Shown one piece after another: positions 46,774 through 56,881 of a DNA stretch of 64,000 nt; position 1 is the stretch's first letter; the number at the start of each line of letters is the position of its first letter. The position numbers and the translations under genes were made by a program. The DNA is from Polaribacter filamentus (GTDB lineage: Bacteria > Bacteroidota > Bacteroidia > Flavobacteriales > Flavobacteriaceae): positions 124,001 through 188,000 of the forward strand of contig NZ_MQUA01000013.1 in assembly GCF_002943715.1 (NCBI RefSeq), read 5' to 3'. A model generated the notes under the pieces. That model was not told the DNA's origin. It searched no databases and worked only from the letters and a program-made list of their open reading frames with translations.

Positions 46774-48930
46774 TTACAAATTATCTAGTTGATTACTCTT
46801 TTTATCAGCACTAATTGTCCAGAAGAAACCTACAAAAAAGAAACTATCTGCATTCGGAATTATTGCTTGCCTTTCAAAGTTTCCAGCGGTATTTGGCGTG
46901 TTTTTATAGTTGTATCCAAATATGTTTTTTGTGCCCAAAACATTATTTACAGAGAAGTACAATATTTTTTGCTGATCAATTAAATAGGCCCAATTTAAGC
47001 TTAAGGAATTATAATTTTTAGTTTGATTATTTAAGAATCCGGTTTCATTAGGGTTCGTGTAATTTCTGCCAGACGCGAAGGTGTAAGTTAATCCAATTTG
47101 ACTTTTCCAGGCTGGTATAAAATGTTTACCAACCAAAGATAAATTGTGTTTTGAGGCAAAATTGGGCCTTGAAGGAGTTGGATAATTTTTATAATCTCTT
47201 TCCGTGTCTAGAAAGGAATACGAAACCCAATAATCTGTGTTTTTTAGTTGACCATTTTGCCTCCAAAAAACATCAATTCCTTTAGCAAAACCTTTTCCGG
47301 TATTTGAGAAATTTGAGTTAAAGCCAACAAAGTCAGTGTCATATTTTACTAAATCTTTATAATCTTTTAAATAGGCTTCAATTCTAAAAATTTGATTTTG
47401 TTTCGTGTGCTGAAAATTCGCAATTAAATGGGATGTGTTTTCAGCTTTAAAATCGGAGTTAAATTTTAAATAATCGTTTTTTGGATTCTGATAAAATTGT
47501 CCATAAGCCAAAGAAAATTGTGAGTTTTTTCCGGATTTATAAGAAAGCGAAGCTCTTGGTGAAATGGTAAATTCATTTAATAAACCGGAATGTTCGGCTC
47601 TAATTCCGATTTTAGTTGCCAAGTTTTTAGAAAAGAAAATATCCGTTTCTGCAAATGATGCGAAGAGGTTATTGTTAAAACCGTAGTTAAATTTTTGAGT
47701 ATTGACTTGCGTGTAGTTTTCATCAAAATTTGTGCTGAAATATTCAGATCCAAAACTGATTTTAAAACGAGTTGTAAATTGTTTTTTTAACTTGATTTTA
47801 AAATGTGCAGAGTTTTCAGTATTATCAACTTTATCATCAATAATTTTTAAATTAGAATGATCGTTTGTGAAACTTAAACCGGTTTCAAGTTTCCAATTAT
47901 TACCAAATTTATTTTTGTATGAACTATTAAAATATAAGTTTCTATTTTGTATACCAAAACGAAATCCATCTTCAAAATTAATGTCATCTTGAATTACATC
48001 AAAATCAGTATAGCTAAAAGCACCATACAATTTTAACATAGATTCGTCTTTAAAAGTGTGTCTGTAAATCAGTTCTCCGTTGGCAGATTGTAACGGTTTG
48101 TTCCATTTATTTCTGTCTGTAAAGGCTTCTTGATATGGTGCTAAATTGATGTAAGAAGCATTTACGCTCAATGAATTTTTATCCCAAATTTGTGTGTTTC
48201 CGATCCCTAAACCTACGGACATAAAAGTTAAATCTGTCTTTTCTTGAGCTGGTTTGTCAATTGTATTTAGTAATAAAATACTTGATAATGCTTGGCCATA
48301 TTCTGCTGAATATCCGCCCGTAGAGAAGGAAATTCCTGAAAACAAGAAAGGAGAATAGCGACCGCGAACGGGAAGATTATTTGCACTTGGCGTAAAAGGT
48401 GTAAAAACCCGAATTCCGTCAATAAATATTTGTGTTTCTTCGGCTTCCCCACCTCTCACAAACAATCGTCCATCTTCGTCTACAGTAGAAGTTCCGGGTA
48501 ATGTTTGTAAAGCAGCCAAAAAGTCGCCTTGTGCACTTGCAGTTGTTACAATATCTAAAGGTTTTAGAACGGTTACCTTTGCCTTTTCACCAGCTTCAAA
48601 CATTCCTGCATTGATGACAACGGCATCCAATGAATTTACATCATCACGTAATTTTATTTGTATATTTTTGAGAACTGAAACGTCAGCAGTTGTGATGTAA
48701 GTTTCAAAAGAGACAAACGAAACCACTAAAGTTTGACTTCCTTTTTCTCCGGTTTCAAAAGAAAATTCACCTTTTTTATTGGTTGATCCACCATCATAAG
48801 TGCCATCTAAATAAACGTTTGCTCCATAAATTGGATTGTTCTTTTTGTCGGTAACTTGGCCTGAAATGTTTGTTTGTGCAATTAAAGAGAAGTGATATAG
48901 AATACAAAAGAATAAGAATAGTTGTTTCAT
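46774..48930 (-). CDS. TonB-dependent outer membrane receptor
   Basis: 718-residue outer membrane receptor. A signal peptide (cleaved near ...SLIAQ) is followed by a carboxypeptidase-regulatory-like domain (about 20-105, ISGQVTDKKNNPIYGANVYL). The plug has TVDEDGRLFVRGGEAEETQI and VRGRYSPFLFSGISFSTGGY; the beta-barrel runs to the C-terminus. There is no SusD partner and no TonB box I can assign, so the ligand (siderophore, vitamin, peptide or sugar) is undetermined. It heads a probable transcript with DUF2141 and TPR genes. Confidence 0.88.
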   Translation of the reverse strand: MKQLFLFFCILYHFSLIAQTNISGQVTDKKNNPIYGANVYLDGTYDGGSTNKKGEFSFETGEKGSQTLVVSFVSFETYITTADVSVLKNIQIKLRDDVNSLDAVVINAGMFEAGEKAKVTVLKPLDIVTTASAQGDFLAALQTLPGTSTVDEDGRLFVRGGEAEETQIFIDGIRVFTPFTPSANNLPVRGRYSPFLFSGISFSTGGYSAEYGQALSSILLLNTIDKPAQEKTDLTFMSVGLGIGNTQIWDKNSLSVNASYINLAPYQEAFTDRNKWNKPLQSANGELIYRHTFKDESMLKLYGAFSYTDFDVIQDDINFEDGFRFGIQNRNLYFNSSYKNKFGNNWKLETGLSFTNDHSNLKIIDDKVDNTENSAHFKIKLKKQFTTRFKISFGSEYFSTNFDENYTQVNTQKFNYGFNNNLFASFAETDIFFSKNLATKIGIRAEHSGLLNEFTISPRASLSYKSGKNSQFSLAYGQFYQNPKNDYLKFNSDFKAENTSHLIANFQHTKQNQIFRIEAYLKDYKDLVKYDTDFVGFNSNFSNTGKGFAKGIDVFWRQNGQLKNTDYWVSYSFLDTERDYKNYPTPSRPNFASKHNLSLVGKHFIPAWKSQIGLTYTFASGRNYTNPNETGFLNNQTKNYNSLSLNWAYLIDQQKILYFSVNNVLGTKNIFGYNYKNTPNTAGNFERQAIIPNADSFFFVGFFWTISADKKSNQLDNL

Positions 48931-49063
48931 CAGTGTGCTGTTTTAGATGATACAAAGATGTGGAGATGTCTTGGTTTACTAAAAACAGACTATCTGAGTT
49001 GTTGTATTAGAACGATGAGTTGTTTTGATTAATGTTAAGAGTTCTTGTCAGAAAAAAGAATCA

Positions 49064-49606
49064 TTATTTTAAATTTATTTTTATTTGCTGCAATGTTATA
49101 TCCGAACTTATAAATGCCGTAATTACATCGAAGCGTAAATCTTTTATAGCAACAGCGTAATATTCTGCCCACTTATCATCCTTAAATAAATGAGTTATTT
49201 GTTTTATTCTTTTCTGCGCTTCAGGAAAAGTAAATAAATGATTTGTAAACGTTTCTTTCTTGGCCGTTTCAGTAACTTTTGTTTGAAGTCTCGCTGTTTT
49301 TTCTTTAAAATTAACGTTAATAAAAAAGATTTTTTCAGTTGAATTGATAGGGTAGAAGTCCGTCCATTTTGCAAAACCAATAACTATTTGTTGATTTTTG
49401 TAGTTTTCATTAGCAGCAATTTTCCAACGGCAATTAGCAACTCTTCCCCAGTGATTTGATTTTCGGTAAACACCGTTTTCAGTATAAAAATAACTACTTT
49501 CAGATTTACTTTTATAGTTTTCTTTCTCTTGAAACGTAAAGTCATCAACTGGTTGAAATTCGCAAAAAGTATGTTTAAAGAAGTTTTGTTGGTTGTAGGT
49601 TTTCAA
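49064..49606 (-). CDS. Conserved hypothetical soluble protein
   Basis: 180 residues, no signal peptide, no membrane span. Rich in aromatic residues (FFKHTFCEFQPVDDFTFQEK, NGVYRKSNHWGRVANCRWKI, VIGFAKWTDFYPINSTEKIF). I do not recognise a named family. It starts 10 bases after the phosphoesterase gene's stop on the same strand, so the two are likely co-expressed. Confidence 0.7.
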   Translation of the reverse strand: MKTYNQQNFFKHTFCEFQPVDDFTFQEKENYKSKSESSYFYTENGVYRKSNHWGRVANCRWKIAANENYKNQQIVIGFAKWTDFYPINSTEKIFFINVNFKEKTARLQTKVTETAKKETFTNHLFTFPEAQKRIKQITHLFKDDKWAEYYAVAIKDLRFDVITAFISSDITLQQIKINLK

Positions 49607-49615
49607 AAGAATATT

Positions 49616-50509
49616 TTATTTAATGACTAATTTTCTAGAAGGCTCTCTGTGATATCCTTCTATAATAATCGTGTCTTTATCAAACTGTACTTTTGCAAAA
49701 GCAGAGGTGTTTTCTGTATCTACCATTCCTTTAAAGGTTAAATAATGTACATTATTTTCGATTTGGTATGCACCTGCGTGATTGTGACCATTAAAAAAGA
49801 TTTTTACGTTATTATAAGGTTTTATGAGTGATAAGAACTGTTCTCTGTTCCAAATATTATGTTGATCTATTGGAAAAATTGGAAAGTGGCAATAAAAACC
49901 AACCTTTTGATTGTTTTTTACGGCGAAATCTAATTCTCCTTTAACCCAGCTTAATTGATTTGAACTTAAAGCGCCATTCCATTTTTTTAAATACGGTAAT
50001 TCTTTGTCTTTTAATAAATTAAAAAGAGAATCTGTTTGTTCTTTTTTAGCGATGGTTAAAGCGCCGTGAAAACTAAGATCATTGCCGTCCAAAACGATAA
50101 AACGCCAATCTTTTTCCACAAAACTATAATACCTTTTTTTAAGATTTAATCTTTTAATCACTTCTTCTTTTAAGGAATCTTTTACTTCAAAATCGTGATT
50201 TCCCAATACGTGATATGAGGGGGATTCTAGTTTTCCCCAAAGTGGTAGAATGCGATCTAAGCTTTCAAAATTCTTATCAATAAAATCACCTAGATGAATC
50301 GTATAGGTTAGGGAATCCTTATTTAAAATGGCAATCGCTTCTTGTAATCTTTGTGGTGCTTTCTTGTAATATCGATCCCATTTAACATCGCAGTCACAAT
50401 ATTGACAATCTGAAATAATCCCTATTTTAAAAGAGGTTTCTTTATTTTCTGAACAGCTTTCTATACATAAGGAAATAGCTAAAAGAAGAAAGTATTTTTT
50501 CATTTTCAA
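49616..50509 (-). CDS. Metallophosphoesterase lipoprotein (ADP-ribose/CDP-alcohol pyrophosphatase-like)
   Basis: Calcineurin-like phosphoesterase, 297 residues, with a lipoprotein signal ending at Cys19 (SLCIESCSEN). Metal-site motifs: GIISDCQYCDCD, HLGDFIDKN, VLGNHDFE, FYCHFPIFP and FFNGHNHAG. The WDRYYKKAPQRLQEAI segment after the first motif resembles Mn-dependent ADP-ribose/CDP-alcohol diphosphatases. The first metal His/Asp motif is variant (DCQYCD). Location is the periplasm or outer surface. Confidence 0.82.
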   Translation of the reverse strand: MKMKKYFLLLAISLCIESCSENKETSFKIGIISDCQYCDCDVKWDRYYKKAPQRLQEAIAILNKDSLTYTIHLGDFIDKNFESLDRILPLWGKLESPSYHVLGNHDFEVKDSLKEEVIKRLNLKKRYYSFVEKDWRFIVLDGNDLSFHGALTIAKKEQTDSLFNLLKDKELPYLKKWNGALSSNQLSWVKGELDFAVKNNQKVGFYCHFPIFPIDQHNIWNREQFLSLIKPYNNVKIFFNGHNHAGAYQIENNVHYLTFKGMVDTENTSAFAKVQFDKDTIIIEGYHREPSRKLVIK

Positions 50510-50550
50510 GGAATTTAATACGTGTAAATATACGGTTTACTAAAAGACAA

Positions 50551-50580
50551 AAAACGCAATCAAATGAATGATTGCGTTTT
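50551..50580 (-). terminator. Terminator after dnaK
   Basis: Stem AAAACGCAATCA / TGATTGCGTTTT with a 6-base loop and a T run on the minus strand. Confidence 0.8.
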
Positions 50581-50607
50581 ACTTATTTTAAGAAAATATG
50601 TTTTTCT

Positions 50608-50641
50608 TGTGAGGATTCTGAAACAAGTTCAGTATGACAAG
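50608..50641 (-). repeat. Short dispersed repeat unit after dnaK
   Basis: On the minus strand TGTCATACTGAACTTGTTTC and then AGAATCCTC, resembling the GTCATGCTGAACTTGTTTCAG repeat common in bacterial intergenic DNA. Confidence 0.5.
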
Positions 50642-52546
50642 TTATTTCACTTCTTCAAATTCTACATCTTCAACATTGTCTCCTTTAGCATCTTTAGCTT
50701 CTGGTTGGCCTTGTTGTTCTGCTCCAGGATTTGCTTCTCCAGCTCCTTTTGCAGCATACATTTCTTCTGATGCAATTTTCCAAGCAGCATTAATCTTCTC
50801 CATTGCAGTATCAATTAGAGCAATATCTCTAGATTCGTGAGCAGCAACTAATTCTACTAAAGCAGCCTCAATTGGCGCTTTTTTATCATCAGATAATTTA
50901 TCACCAAATTCTTTTAATTGATTTTCTGTTTGAAAAATCATAGAGTCAGCTCCGTTTACTTTTTCTGCAGTTTCTTTAGCAATTTTATCAGAATCAGCAT
51001 TTTCTTCTGCTTCTTTTCTCATTTTAGCGATATCTTCTTCAGATAATCCAGAAGAAGCTTCAATTCTAATTTCATGAGATTTGTTTGTTCCTTTATCTTG
51101 CGCAGAAACTTTAATGATACCATTTGCATCAATATCAAAAGTAACTTCTACTTGAGGTACACCTCTTTGTGCAGGAGGTAAACCATCTAAATGGAAACGA
51201 CCAATTGTATTATTATCAGCAGCCATTGCTCTTTCACCTTGCAAAACGTGAATTTCTACAGATGGTTGATTGTCTACTGCTGTAGAGAATACTTGCGATT
51301 TTTTAGTAGGAATGGTTGTGTTAGCATCAATTAATTTTGTGAAAACATTACCCATAGTTTCGATACCTAAAGATAAAGGTGTAACGTCTAATAACAATAC
51401 ATCTTTTACATCTCCAGATAAAACTCCACCTTGAATTGCAGCTCCTAAAGCAACAACTTCATCAGGATTTACACCTTTACTTGGTGCTTTTCCAAAGAAT
51501 TTTTCAACAGCTTCTTGTACAGCAGGAATTCTTGTAGAACCACCAACTAAAACAACTTCATCAATATCAGCAATTGTTAAATCAGCATTTTTTAAAGCTT
51601 TTCTACAAGGCTCTATTGTTCTTTTTACTAAATCATCAATTAATTGCTCAAATTTTGCTTTAGATAATGTTCTAACTAAGTGTTTTGGTCCAGAAGCAGT
51701 AGCTGTTATATATGGCAAGTTAATTTCTGTTGAAGCAGAAGAAGATAGTTCAATCTTCGCTTTCTCAGCAGCTTCTTTTAAACGTTGTAAAGCCATAGGA
51801 TCTGTTGTCAAATCCATGTTTTCGTCTGCTTTAAATTCAGCAGCTAACCAGTCAATAATTTTTGCATCAACATCATCACCACCTAAATGTGTATCACCAT
51901 CTGTTGCTAATACTTCAAAAACACCATCACCTAATTCAAGGATAGAAACATCGTGTGTTCCACCACCAAAATCAAAAACAGCAATCTTTTTATCGTCATG
52001 AGATTTATCTAGACCATAAGCTAAAGCAGCTGCAGTAGGTTCGTTTATAATTCTTCTAACTTTTAAACCAGCAATTTCACCAGCTTCTTTTGTTGCTTGT
52101 CTTTGTGCATCATTAAAATATGCAGGTACGGTAATTACAGCTTCAGTAACAGTTGTTCCTAAATAATCTTCAGCTGTTTTCTTCATTTTCTGTAATACCA
52201 TTGCAGAAATTTCTTGTGGGGTGTATAAACGACCATCAATATCTACTCTTGGCGTGTCATTATCACCTTTTACAACTTTATAAGGTACTCTCTTAATTTC
52301 GTTAGAAGATTCAGAGAATTTGTTTCCCATAAAACGTTTGATAGAAGAAACCGTTTTTGTTGGGTTTGTTACTGCTTGTCTTTTTGCGGGGTCACCAATT
52401 TTACGCTCTCCACCTCCTACAAAGGCAACGATAGATGGTGTTGTTCTTTTTCCTTCAGCATTAGGTATTACAACAGGCTCGTTACCTTCCATTACAGATA
52501 CACAAGAGTTTGTTGTTCCTAAATCTATTCCAATTATTTTACTCAT
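50642..52546 (-). CDS. dnaK: Chaperone DnaK (Hsp70)
   Basis: 634-residue Hsp70 chaperone. ATPase domain: [59 protein letters not shown] and [14 protein letters not shown]. The substrate domain begins around residue 390 ([16 protein letters not shown]), and the C-terminus ends DVEFEEVK. One variant, GGGTHDVS in place of GGGTFDVS, is visible. dnaJ and grpE are not adjacent. Upstream there is a sigma-54-like promoter rather than CIRCE. Confidence 0.97.
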   Translation of the reverse strand: MSKIIGIDLGTTNSCVSVMEGNEPVVIPNAEGKRTTPSIVAFVGGGERKIGDPAKRQAVTNPTKTVSSIKRFMGNKFSESSNEIKRVPYKVVKGDNDTPRVDIDGRLYTPQEISAMVLQKMKKTAEDYLGTTVTEAVITVPAYFNDAQRQATKEAGEIAGLKVRRIINEPTAAALAYGLDKSHDDKKIAVFDFGGGTHDVSILELGDGVFEVLATDGDTHLGGDDVDAKIIDWLAAEFKADENMDLTTDPMALQRLKEAAEKAKIELSSSASTEINLPYITATASGPKHLVRTLSKAKFEQLIDDLVKRTIEPCRKALKNADLTIADIDEVVLVGGSTRIPAVQEAVEKFFGKAPSKGVNPDEVVALGAAIQGGVLSGDVKDVLLLDVTPLSLGIETMGNVFTKLIDANTTIPTKKSQVFSTAVDNQPSVEIHVLQGERAMAADNNTIGRFHLDGLPPAQRGVPQVEVTFDIDANGIIKVSAQDKGTNKSHEIRIEASSGLSEEDIAKMRKEAEENADSDKIAKETAEKVNGADSMIFQTENQLKEFGDKLSDDKKAPIEAALVELVAAHESRDIALIDTAMEKINAAWKIASEEMYAAKGAGEANPGAEQQGQPEAKDAKGDNVEDVEFEEVK

Positions 52547-52601
52547 AACTCAATATTTATATTTAAAAAATTCTTAATTCAATTTTACATTTAAGTAATT
52601 G

Positions 52602-52616
52602 GCAAACTGTGTGCCA
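52602..52616 (-). promoter_or_regulatory. Sigma-54-type -24/-12 promoter candidate for dnaK
   Basis: On the minus strand TGGCAC-ACAGT-TTGC matches the consensus TGGCAC-N5-TTGC at all ten defined positions. It lies about 56 bases upstream of the dnaK start, leaving a leader of about 45 bases. Confidence 0.55.
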
Positions 52617-52785
52617 ACTGCTTTTTAATTGAAAAATGTCAGTTTTAGAAAATGTTTTTTAAACATTTGTGACATTTTGACATAATTTGAATCCAAAACA
52701 TGGAGCATCTATTCGTTTTGAAATACATAATTAGTTTTTGTATTTGGGAAGTTGGACAAAAATTTAATAAATTAAAAACGAAATC

Positions 52786-53129
52786 ATGAGTAAATTCGAT
52801 GAAAAAGTAGCGTTGTATAAAAAGTTTATGGACGATAGCGATTTATGATCTAATTCTGATTTATTAGCTGCTGTAATAAAAGGTTTAGGACCTTACTATT
52901 TACAAAGCGGAAGCAGAAACAGTTTCTGGTTGTGAGGCTAAAGAGTTAGCAACTGTAAAAAATAACTTTTTAATTAAAAAAATTAGGTTTAGCAGATGAT
53001 GCTACATTAGATTTAGGAATTGAGTAAGTTCTGGAAAGAATAGGGAAATCTGAAAGAAAAAAATACAGAGCTGTAGTATATTATATGTCAGTTAAGAAAT
53101 TTGATAAAGAGTCGGTTTACGGAATGTAA
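52786..53129 (+). pseudogene. Broken DUF2853-like gene
   Basis: Begins SKFDEKVALYKKFMDDSDL, then TGA, and NSDLLAAVIKGLGP. The frame shifts (near 52900) and again (near 52975), and resumes as KIGKSERKKYRAVVYYM-like codons and KKFDKESVYGM to a stop at 53129. The family is a ~110-residue DUF2853 protein. At least one nonsense codon and two frame changes are present, so it is decayed. It lies between dnaK and the serine ammonia-lyase gene. Confidence 0.7.
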
Positions 53130-53154
53130 GAAATCTTTCATTAAATTATATGAA

Positions 53155-53184
53155 AAAAATCCAACTCATTGCATTGGATTTTTT
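53155..53184 (+). terminator. Terminator after the DUF2853 remnant
   Basis: AATCCAA / TTGGATT with a 9-base loop, followed by Ts. Confidence 0.6.
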
Positions 53185-53218
53185 ACATTTACAGTCATAA
53201 TAAGTCAAATTTTTACGA

Positions 53219-54643
53219 ATGTCGCAATTTATAAGTGTTTTTGATATGCTCAAAATCGGTGTTGGCCCATCAAGTTCTCATACGCTTGGGCCTTGGAGAG
53301 CTGCACAGCAGTGGATTAAAACTGTGAATGAATCTAAATTATTTCATCAAATTGATGGAATTAGAATCGATTTATTTGGTTCTTTAGCGCTTACAGGAAA
53401 AGGACACGCTACAGATTATGCAATTTTACTTGGTTTAAGCGGCACAGATCCAGAATATATTCCTATTGCAGAAATTGAAAATATCGTCAATCAAATTAAA
53501 AATCAACATAAATTACAATTTAACAACGAGAGAGAAATTACTTTTTCTGTTGAAAATATTGTTTTCAATAAAGAGTTTCTTCCTTTTCATGCAAACGGAA
53601 TAACTTTTAGAGGTTTTTGCAAAGGCAAAGAAATATCAACTGAAACCTATTTTTCTATTGGTGGAGGTTTTATCGTGCAAGAAAAAGATCATTTAGAAGA
53701 AGCGATAGAAATTACAAAAAAGAATTTTCCATTTCCTATTAATTGGGCGATTCAATTAGAAGAGTATTGTCAAAAAGAGAGCTTATTAATTTCTGATATT
53801 GTTCTAAAAAATGAACTTGAACTGCGCCCCTCAGATGAAATAGACTTTGAGCTAACTAGAATATGGGAAACGATGCTAGAATCTATGTACATTGGCTGTC
53901 ATACAGAAGGAATACTTCCTGGAGGATTGAATGTGAAGCGCAGAGCTTTTTCTTCTCATCAAAAATTAATTAAAGATACCAATTATACAAATCCTAAAGA
54001 ATGGATTACTGCCATAAGAAGTACCGAGGTGAAATTTAGAGAAATTTTAAAATGGGTAAGTTGTCTAGCACTTTCTGTAAATGAAGTAAATGCAGCTTTA
54101 GGTAGAGTTGTAACAGCACCAACAAATGGAAGTGCAGGTGTAATTCCTGCAGTTTTAATGTATTATTTAGTGATAGAAAACCATGAAGCTGATTTTAGTC
54201 ACATTAAAAAATTCTTATTAACAGCTGGCGAAATTGGTAGTATTTTTAAGAAAAATGCTACAATTTCAGCAGCTATGGGAGGTTGTCAAGCAGAAATAGG
54301 AGTTTCTTCTGCCATGGCAGCTGCTGCTTTAACCGAATTATTAGGCGGAACAGCAGCTCAATCTCTGGTGGCCGCAGAAATAGCAATGGAACATCATTTG
54401 GGTCTAACTTGTGATCCTATTGGAGGTTTAGTGCAGATACCTTGTATAGAAAGAAATGCAATGGGAGCAATTAAGGCAATTAATGCTGCAGAAATGGCTT
54501 TAGAAACAGATCCTAAAGAGGTTAAAGTACCTCTAGACAAAGTAATTGATACCATGTGGGAAACGGCAAAAGACATGCACAAAAATTATAAAGAAACTTC
54601 AGAAGGTGGATTGGCTATTAACGTTGGTTTACCAAATTGTTAG
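53219..54643 (+). CDS. sdaA: L-serine ammonia-lyase (iron-sulfur type)
   Basis: Single-chain L-serine dehydratase, deaminating serine to pyruvate with a [4Fe-4S] cluster. 474 residues. Motifs: [18 protein letters not shown] at the start, [37 protein letters not shown] and [20 protein letters not shown], which carry the cluster cysteines. Length and domain order (beta then alpha domain) are normal. It stands alone. The IS element is inserted 72 bases beyond its stop. Confidence 0.95.
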   Translation: MSQFISVFDMLKIGVGPSSSHTLGPWRAAQQWIKTVNESKLFHQIDGIRIDLFGSLALTGKGHATDYAILLGLSGTDPEYIPIAEIENIVNQIKNQHKLQFNNEREITFSVENIVFNKEFLPFHANGITFRGFCKGKEISTETYFSIGGGFIVQEKDHLEEAIEITKKNFPFPINWAIQLEEYCQKESLLISDIVLKNELELRPSDEIDFELTRIWETMLESMYIGCHTEGILPGGLNVKRRAFSSHQKLIKDTNYTNPKEWITAIRSTEVKFREILKWVSCLALSVNEVNAALGRVVTAPTNGSAGVIPAVLMYYLVIENHEADFSHIKKFLLTAGEIGSIFKKNATISAAMGGCQAEIGVSSAMAAAALTELLGGTAAQSLVAAEIAMEHHLGLTCDPIGGLVQIPCIERNAMGAIKAINAAEMALETDPKEVKVPLDKVIDTMWETAKDMHKNYKETSEGGLAINVGLPNC

Positions 54644-54715
54644 GTGTTAAAATCTAAAAACTTTTAAATTTAACTTGATTTTACATTTTTATTAGATGGT
54701 TTATGCAATAAAATA

Positions 54716-55689
54716 ACCCGTTGTGCATTTTAAATAATACTAATTTTAATATTATTGATATTTCTATCAAATATAAATGTATTGATATATTGTATAGTTG
54801 TTAACGCTGTAATCTTTGATAATATTCTAGTTTTAAAACCATGAAAAGATTTTGCATAGTTTCTTCTGATCATAAATTGGTCGCATAGTTGTGAAAATAG
54901 TGTTTCAATTCTTTTTCTTTTTAAAATATGTAAGGTTGTTTCTTATAATTATTTTGATTGTTTCTTATTGGAGTATTGATTTTTATATTACAAGTTTCAA
55001 AAAGGTTAAGTTGCACTTCTGCGGATAAATACCCTCTATCTCCAATTAAAGTACAATCACTAATTTGAGTCTTAATCTTTTTAAGATAGTGAATATTATG
55101 AACTGATGCAGCGCCCAAATCTATACTTTGAAAAACACCATTTACAGAGCAAATAGCATGCAGTTTATAGCCGTAATAACTTGAGTTTTGTGAGGCACAG
55201 TATCCTTTATTTAGAGCACTATAAATATCTTTTTTACAAGTTCTTGAACGTGAACTTCTAGCTAATTTACAAACCTCTAAAGGCATGCTGTCGATGATAA
55301 AATAATCTTCAAAATCATTAAAAAAAGAAGCTAATTTTAAACGAATAATTTCTAAATGTGGCACTAAATTACGCCTTCGCCTGTCGTAAACACTTCGTTC
55401 TATTTTTGCTAAAAATGATGCTGGTAAGTTTCTAAATAAATCATTTTCACTATCAACTCCCATAAATTCAGCCGTTAAACTTAAACTAATCAGTTCTAAA
55501 TCGCTCATTTTGGGTTTTCTCCTTTGATAGGTTAAAAGTTGTTCTTTTGATATTTTTCTTAAAACTTCCAATATTCTTTCGTAATTTGCATTTAAGTTAC
55601 TCATTGTAAGCGATTTGTGGTTAAATTAATTTACTGATTTTCAGTAAGATGAGCAACTTTTTTTTCTTAAATCATAATGCACAACGGGT
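54716..55689 (-). mobile_element. IS982-family insertion sequence, complete ends
   Basis: 974 bp from ACCCGTTGTGCATT (left) to its complement AATGCACAACGGGT (right). A 16-bp perfect inverted repeat, TAACCCGTTGTGCATT, is found when the flanking TA is included. The 7-base direct repeat TAAAATA at 54709-54715 and 55690-55696 is the target-site duplication. The single transposase gene lies on the minus strand. Element length and end sequence fit the IS982 family. Confidence 0.9.
54730..55604 (-). CDS. IS982-family transposase, frameshifted near the C-terminus
   Basis: DDE-type transposase. N-terminal part: MSNLNANYERILEVLRKISK; catalytic core: YFIIDSMPLEVCKLARS, YYGYKLHAICSVNG and LIGDRGYLSAEVQ. 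The continuous frame stops at 54921 after KKQPYIF. Adding one T near the T4 run (54923-54926, minus strand) joins it to KRKRIETLFSQLCDQFMIRR and FHGFKTRILSKITALTTIQY, with a stop at 54730-54732, giving 291 residues, the usual family size. As written the C-terminal catalytic Glu region is cut off, so the copy may be inactive unless this is a sequencing error. Confidence 0.88.
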
Positions 55690-55989
55690 TAAAATACTTA
55701 GTGTTTAGTGATTTTAAATCTTCTTGAAATTTAAAAATGTGGAACAAAATTTTAAAAAATCTCAAAATCTCTTTTTTGTAAATTTTAATTTTAACAAGTT
55801 ACTAACATAAAACTTTTTGCTTTCATCCTTTTGAACATAGCGTTAAACTATTAATTATGTTAATAAAATGATGATATGTTAATTTAAAACCTGCAGTTTA
55901 TTAATATGATAATAATACTGTTGAAAAGTTAATTTATTGTTAATCAAAAATTTATTTGTACTATTGAGTAATTAACCAATAAATATTTT

Positions 55990-56727
55990 ATGATGAAAAA
56001 ATTTTTAAACAAGTTATTTGATCTTCCTCAAATGATCAATTCAAAATTACCTGGAAACACTTTTAATTCTTGGGTTCAAGAATCAGAAGGAAATATTCCA
56101 AACTGGGTGGGTAAATTTTACAAGGTATCAGCCCTTGTTGTCCTTTTAACATCACTAATGGTGATTCTTTCACCTATATGGTCTGGTGGAATGGGCGAGA
56201 AGTTAGATATTTTAGGGAATATACTTTCTATGTTGATATGGGTTTATGCGGCATTTCCTATTTCTCAGGTTATAAGATCAGCTGGAGATGACTTAGCATC
56301 TTCGAAGAGTGGAATAGTTGATTTCGTTTTTAAAGATTTTGCAATTGCCAATATTAAAGTACTAGGTCATGTAGCTGCCATTATTGCTTTGTTTAGTGCT
56401 TTTACGATGACATTATCATGGGCTACTTCTATGAATGTTTCAGGAGATTTTGGAACAGAATGGATTGCGAATATAGATTATGCTTATGGTTTACCAATGG
56501 CAGCTACAGCTGAATTGGCTAAGCTTTTAAATCTTGAGTTTATAGGAAATATTTTAATTATAGACTGGACAAATTGGGATCCTACAATGGCTGCCGGTAG
56601 TGCTTGGAGTTTAGGTGGTTTTATGTCCGTTATATGGGAATATGTGGGTGTAGTAGTAGTTTTAGCTAAACTTTATGTTGTGTTAGCAATATATAAATTT
56701 TCTATAGTATCATTACTAGTTTTGTAA
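55990..56727 (+). CDS. Unknown membrane protein facing the proteorhodopsin gene
   Basis: 245 residues with about five membrane segments (about 48-66, 76-95, 123-145 and two near the C-terminus). A soluble N-terminus has LFDLPQMINSKLPGNTFNSW. I recognise no named family. The last residues (FSIVSLLVL) look unnatural: with one T added to T4 at 56698-56701, the tail becomes FFYSIITSFVNWIKSPYLPF and ends at 56768 (259 residues), with a more typical basic end. Location beside proteorhodopsin suggests a light- or retinal-linked membrane role, which is inference. The 300-base gap before it contains only AT-rich DNA. Confidence 0.7.
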   Translation: MMKKFLNKLFDLPQMINSKLPGNTFNSWVQESEGNIPNWVGKFYKVSALVVLLTSLMVILSPIWSGGMGEKLDILGNILSMLIWVYAAFPISQVIRSAGDDLASSKSGIVDFVFKDFAIANIKVLGHVAAIIALFSAFTMTLSWATSMNVSGDFGTEWIANIDYAYGLPMAATAELAKLLNLEFIGNILIIDWTNWDPTMAAGSAWSLGGFMSVIWEYVGVVVVLAKLYVVLAIYKFSIVSLLVL

Positions 56728-56824
56728 ATTGGATAAAAAGTCCATATTTACCATTTAAGGCTAAATAATCATTCTACATAAGATACGTTATTATAAAGCG
56801 GCTATTTTAAAACTAATTTTATTA

Positions 56825-56865
56825 AATACCCAAGAAAGATGTAAATTATTCTTGGGTATTTTTTT
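56825..56865. terminator. Bidirectional terminator between membrane protein and proteorhodopsin genes
   Basis: Stem AATACCCAAGAA / TTCTTGGGTATT with a 12-base loop and Ts beyond. It separates convergent genes. Confidence 0.8.
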
Positions 56866-56881
56866 AATAATCAATATTTAA

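Noticed and set aside
50564..50840. Two plus-strand frames over the dnaK 3' end
   Set aside because: Mirror of the repetitive Ala/Glu-rich DnaK tail; no ribosome binding context.
52547..52785. CIRCE element before dnaK
   Set aside because: The TTAGCACTC-N9-GAGTGCTAA repeat is absent; the inverted TTGGCA/TGCCAA is better explained by the sigma-54 element.
54921..54930. Programmed ribosomal frameshift in the transposase
   Set aside because: IS982 members normally use one frame, the site lacks a classic slippery heptamer, and similar single-base losses occur elsewhere in the window.
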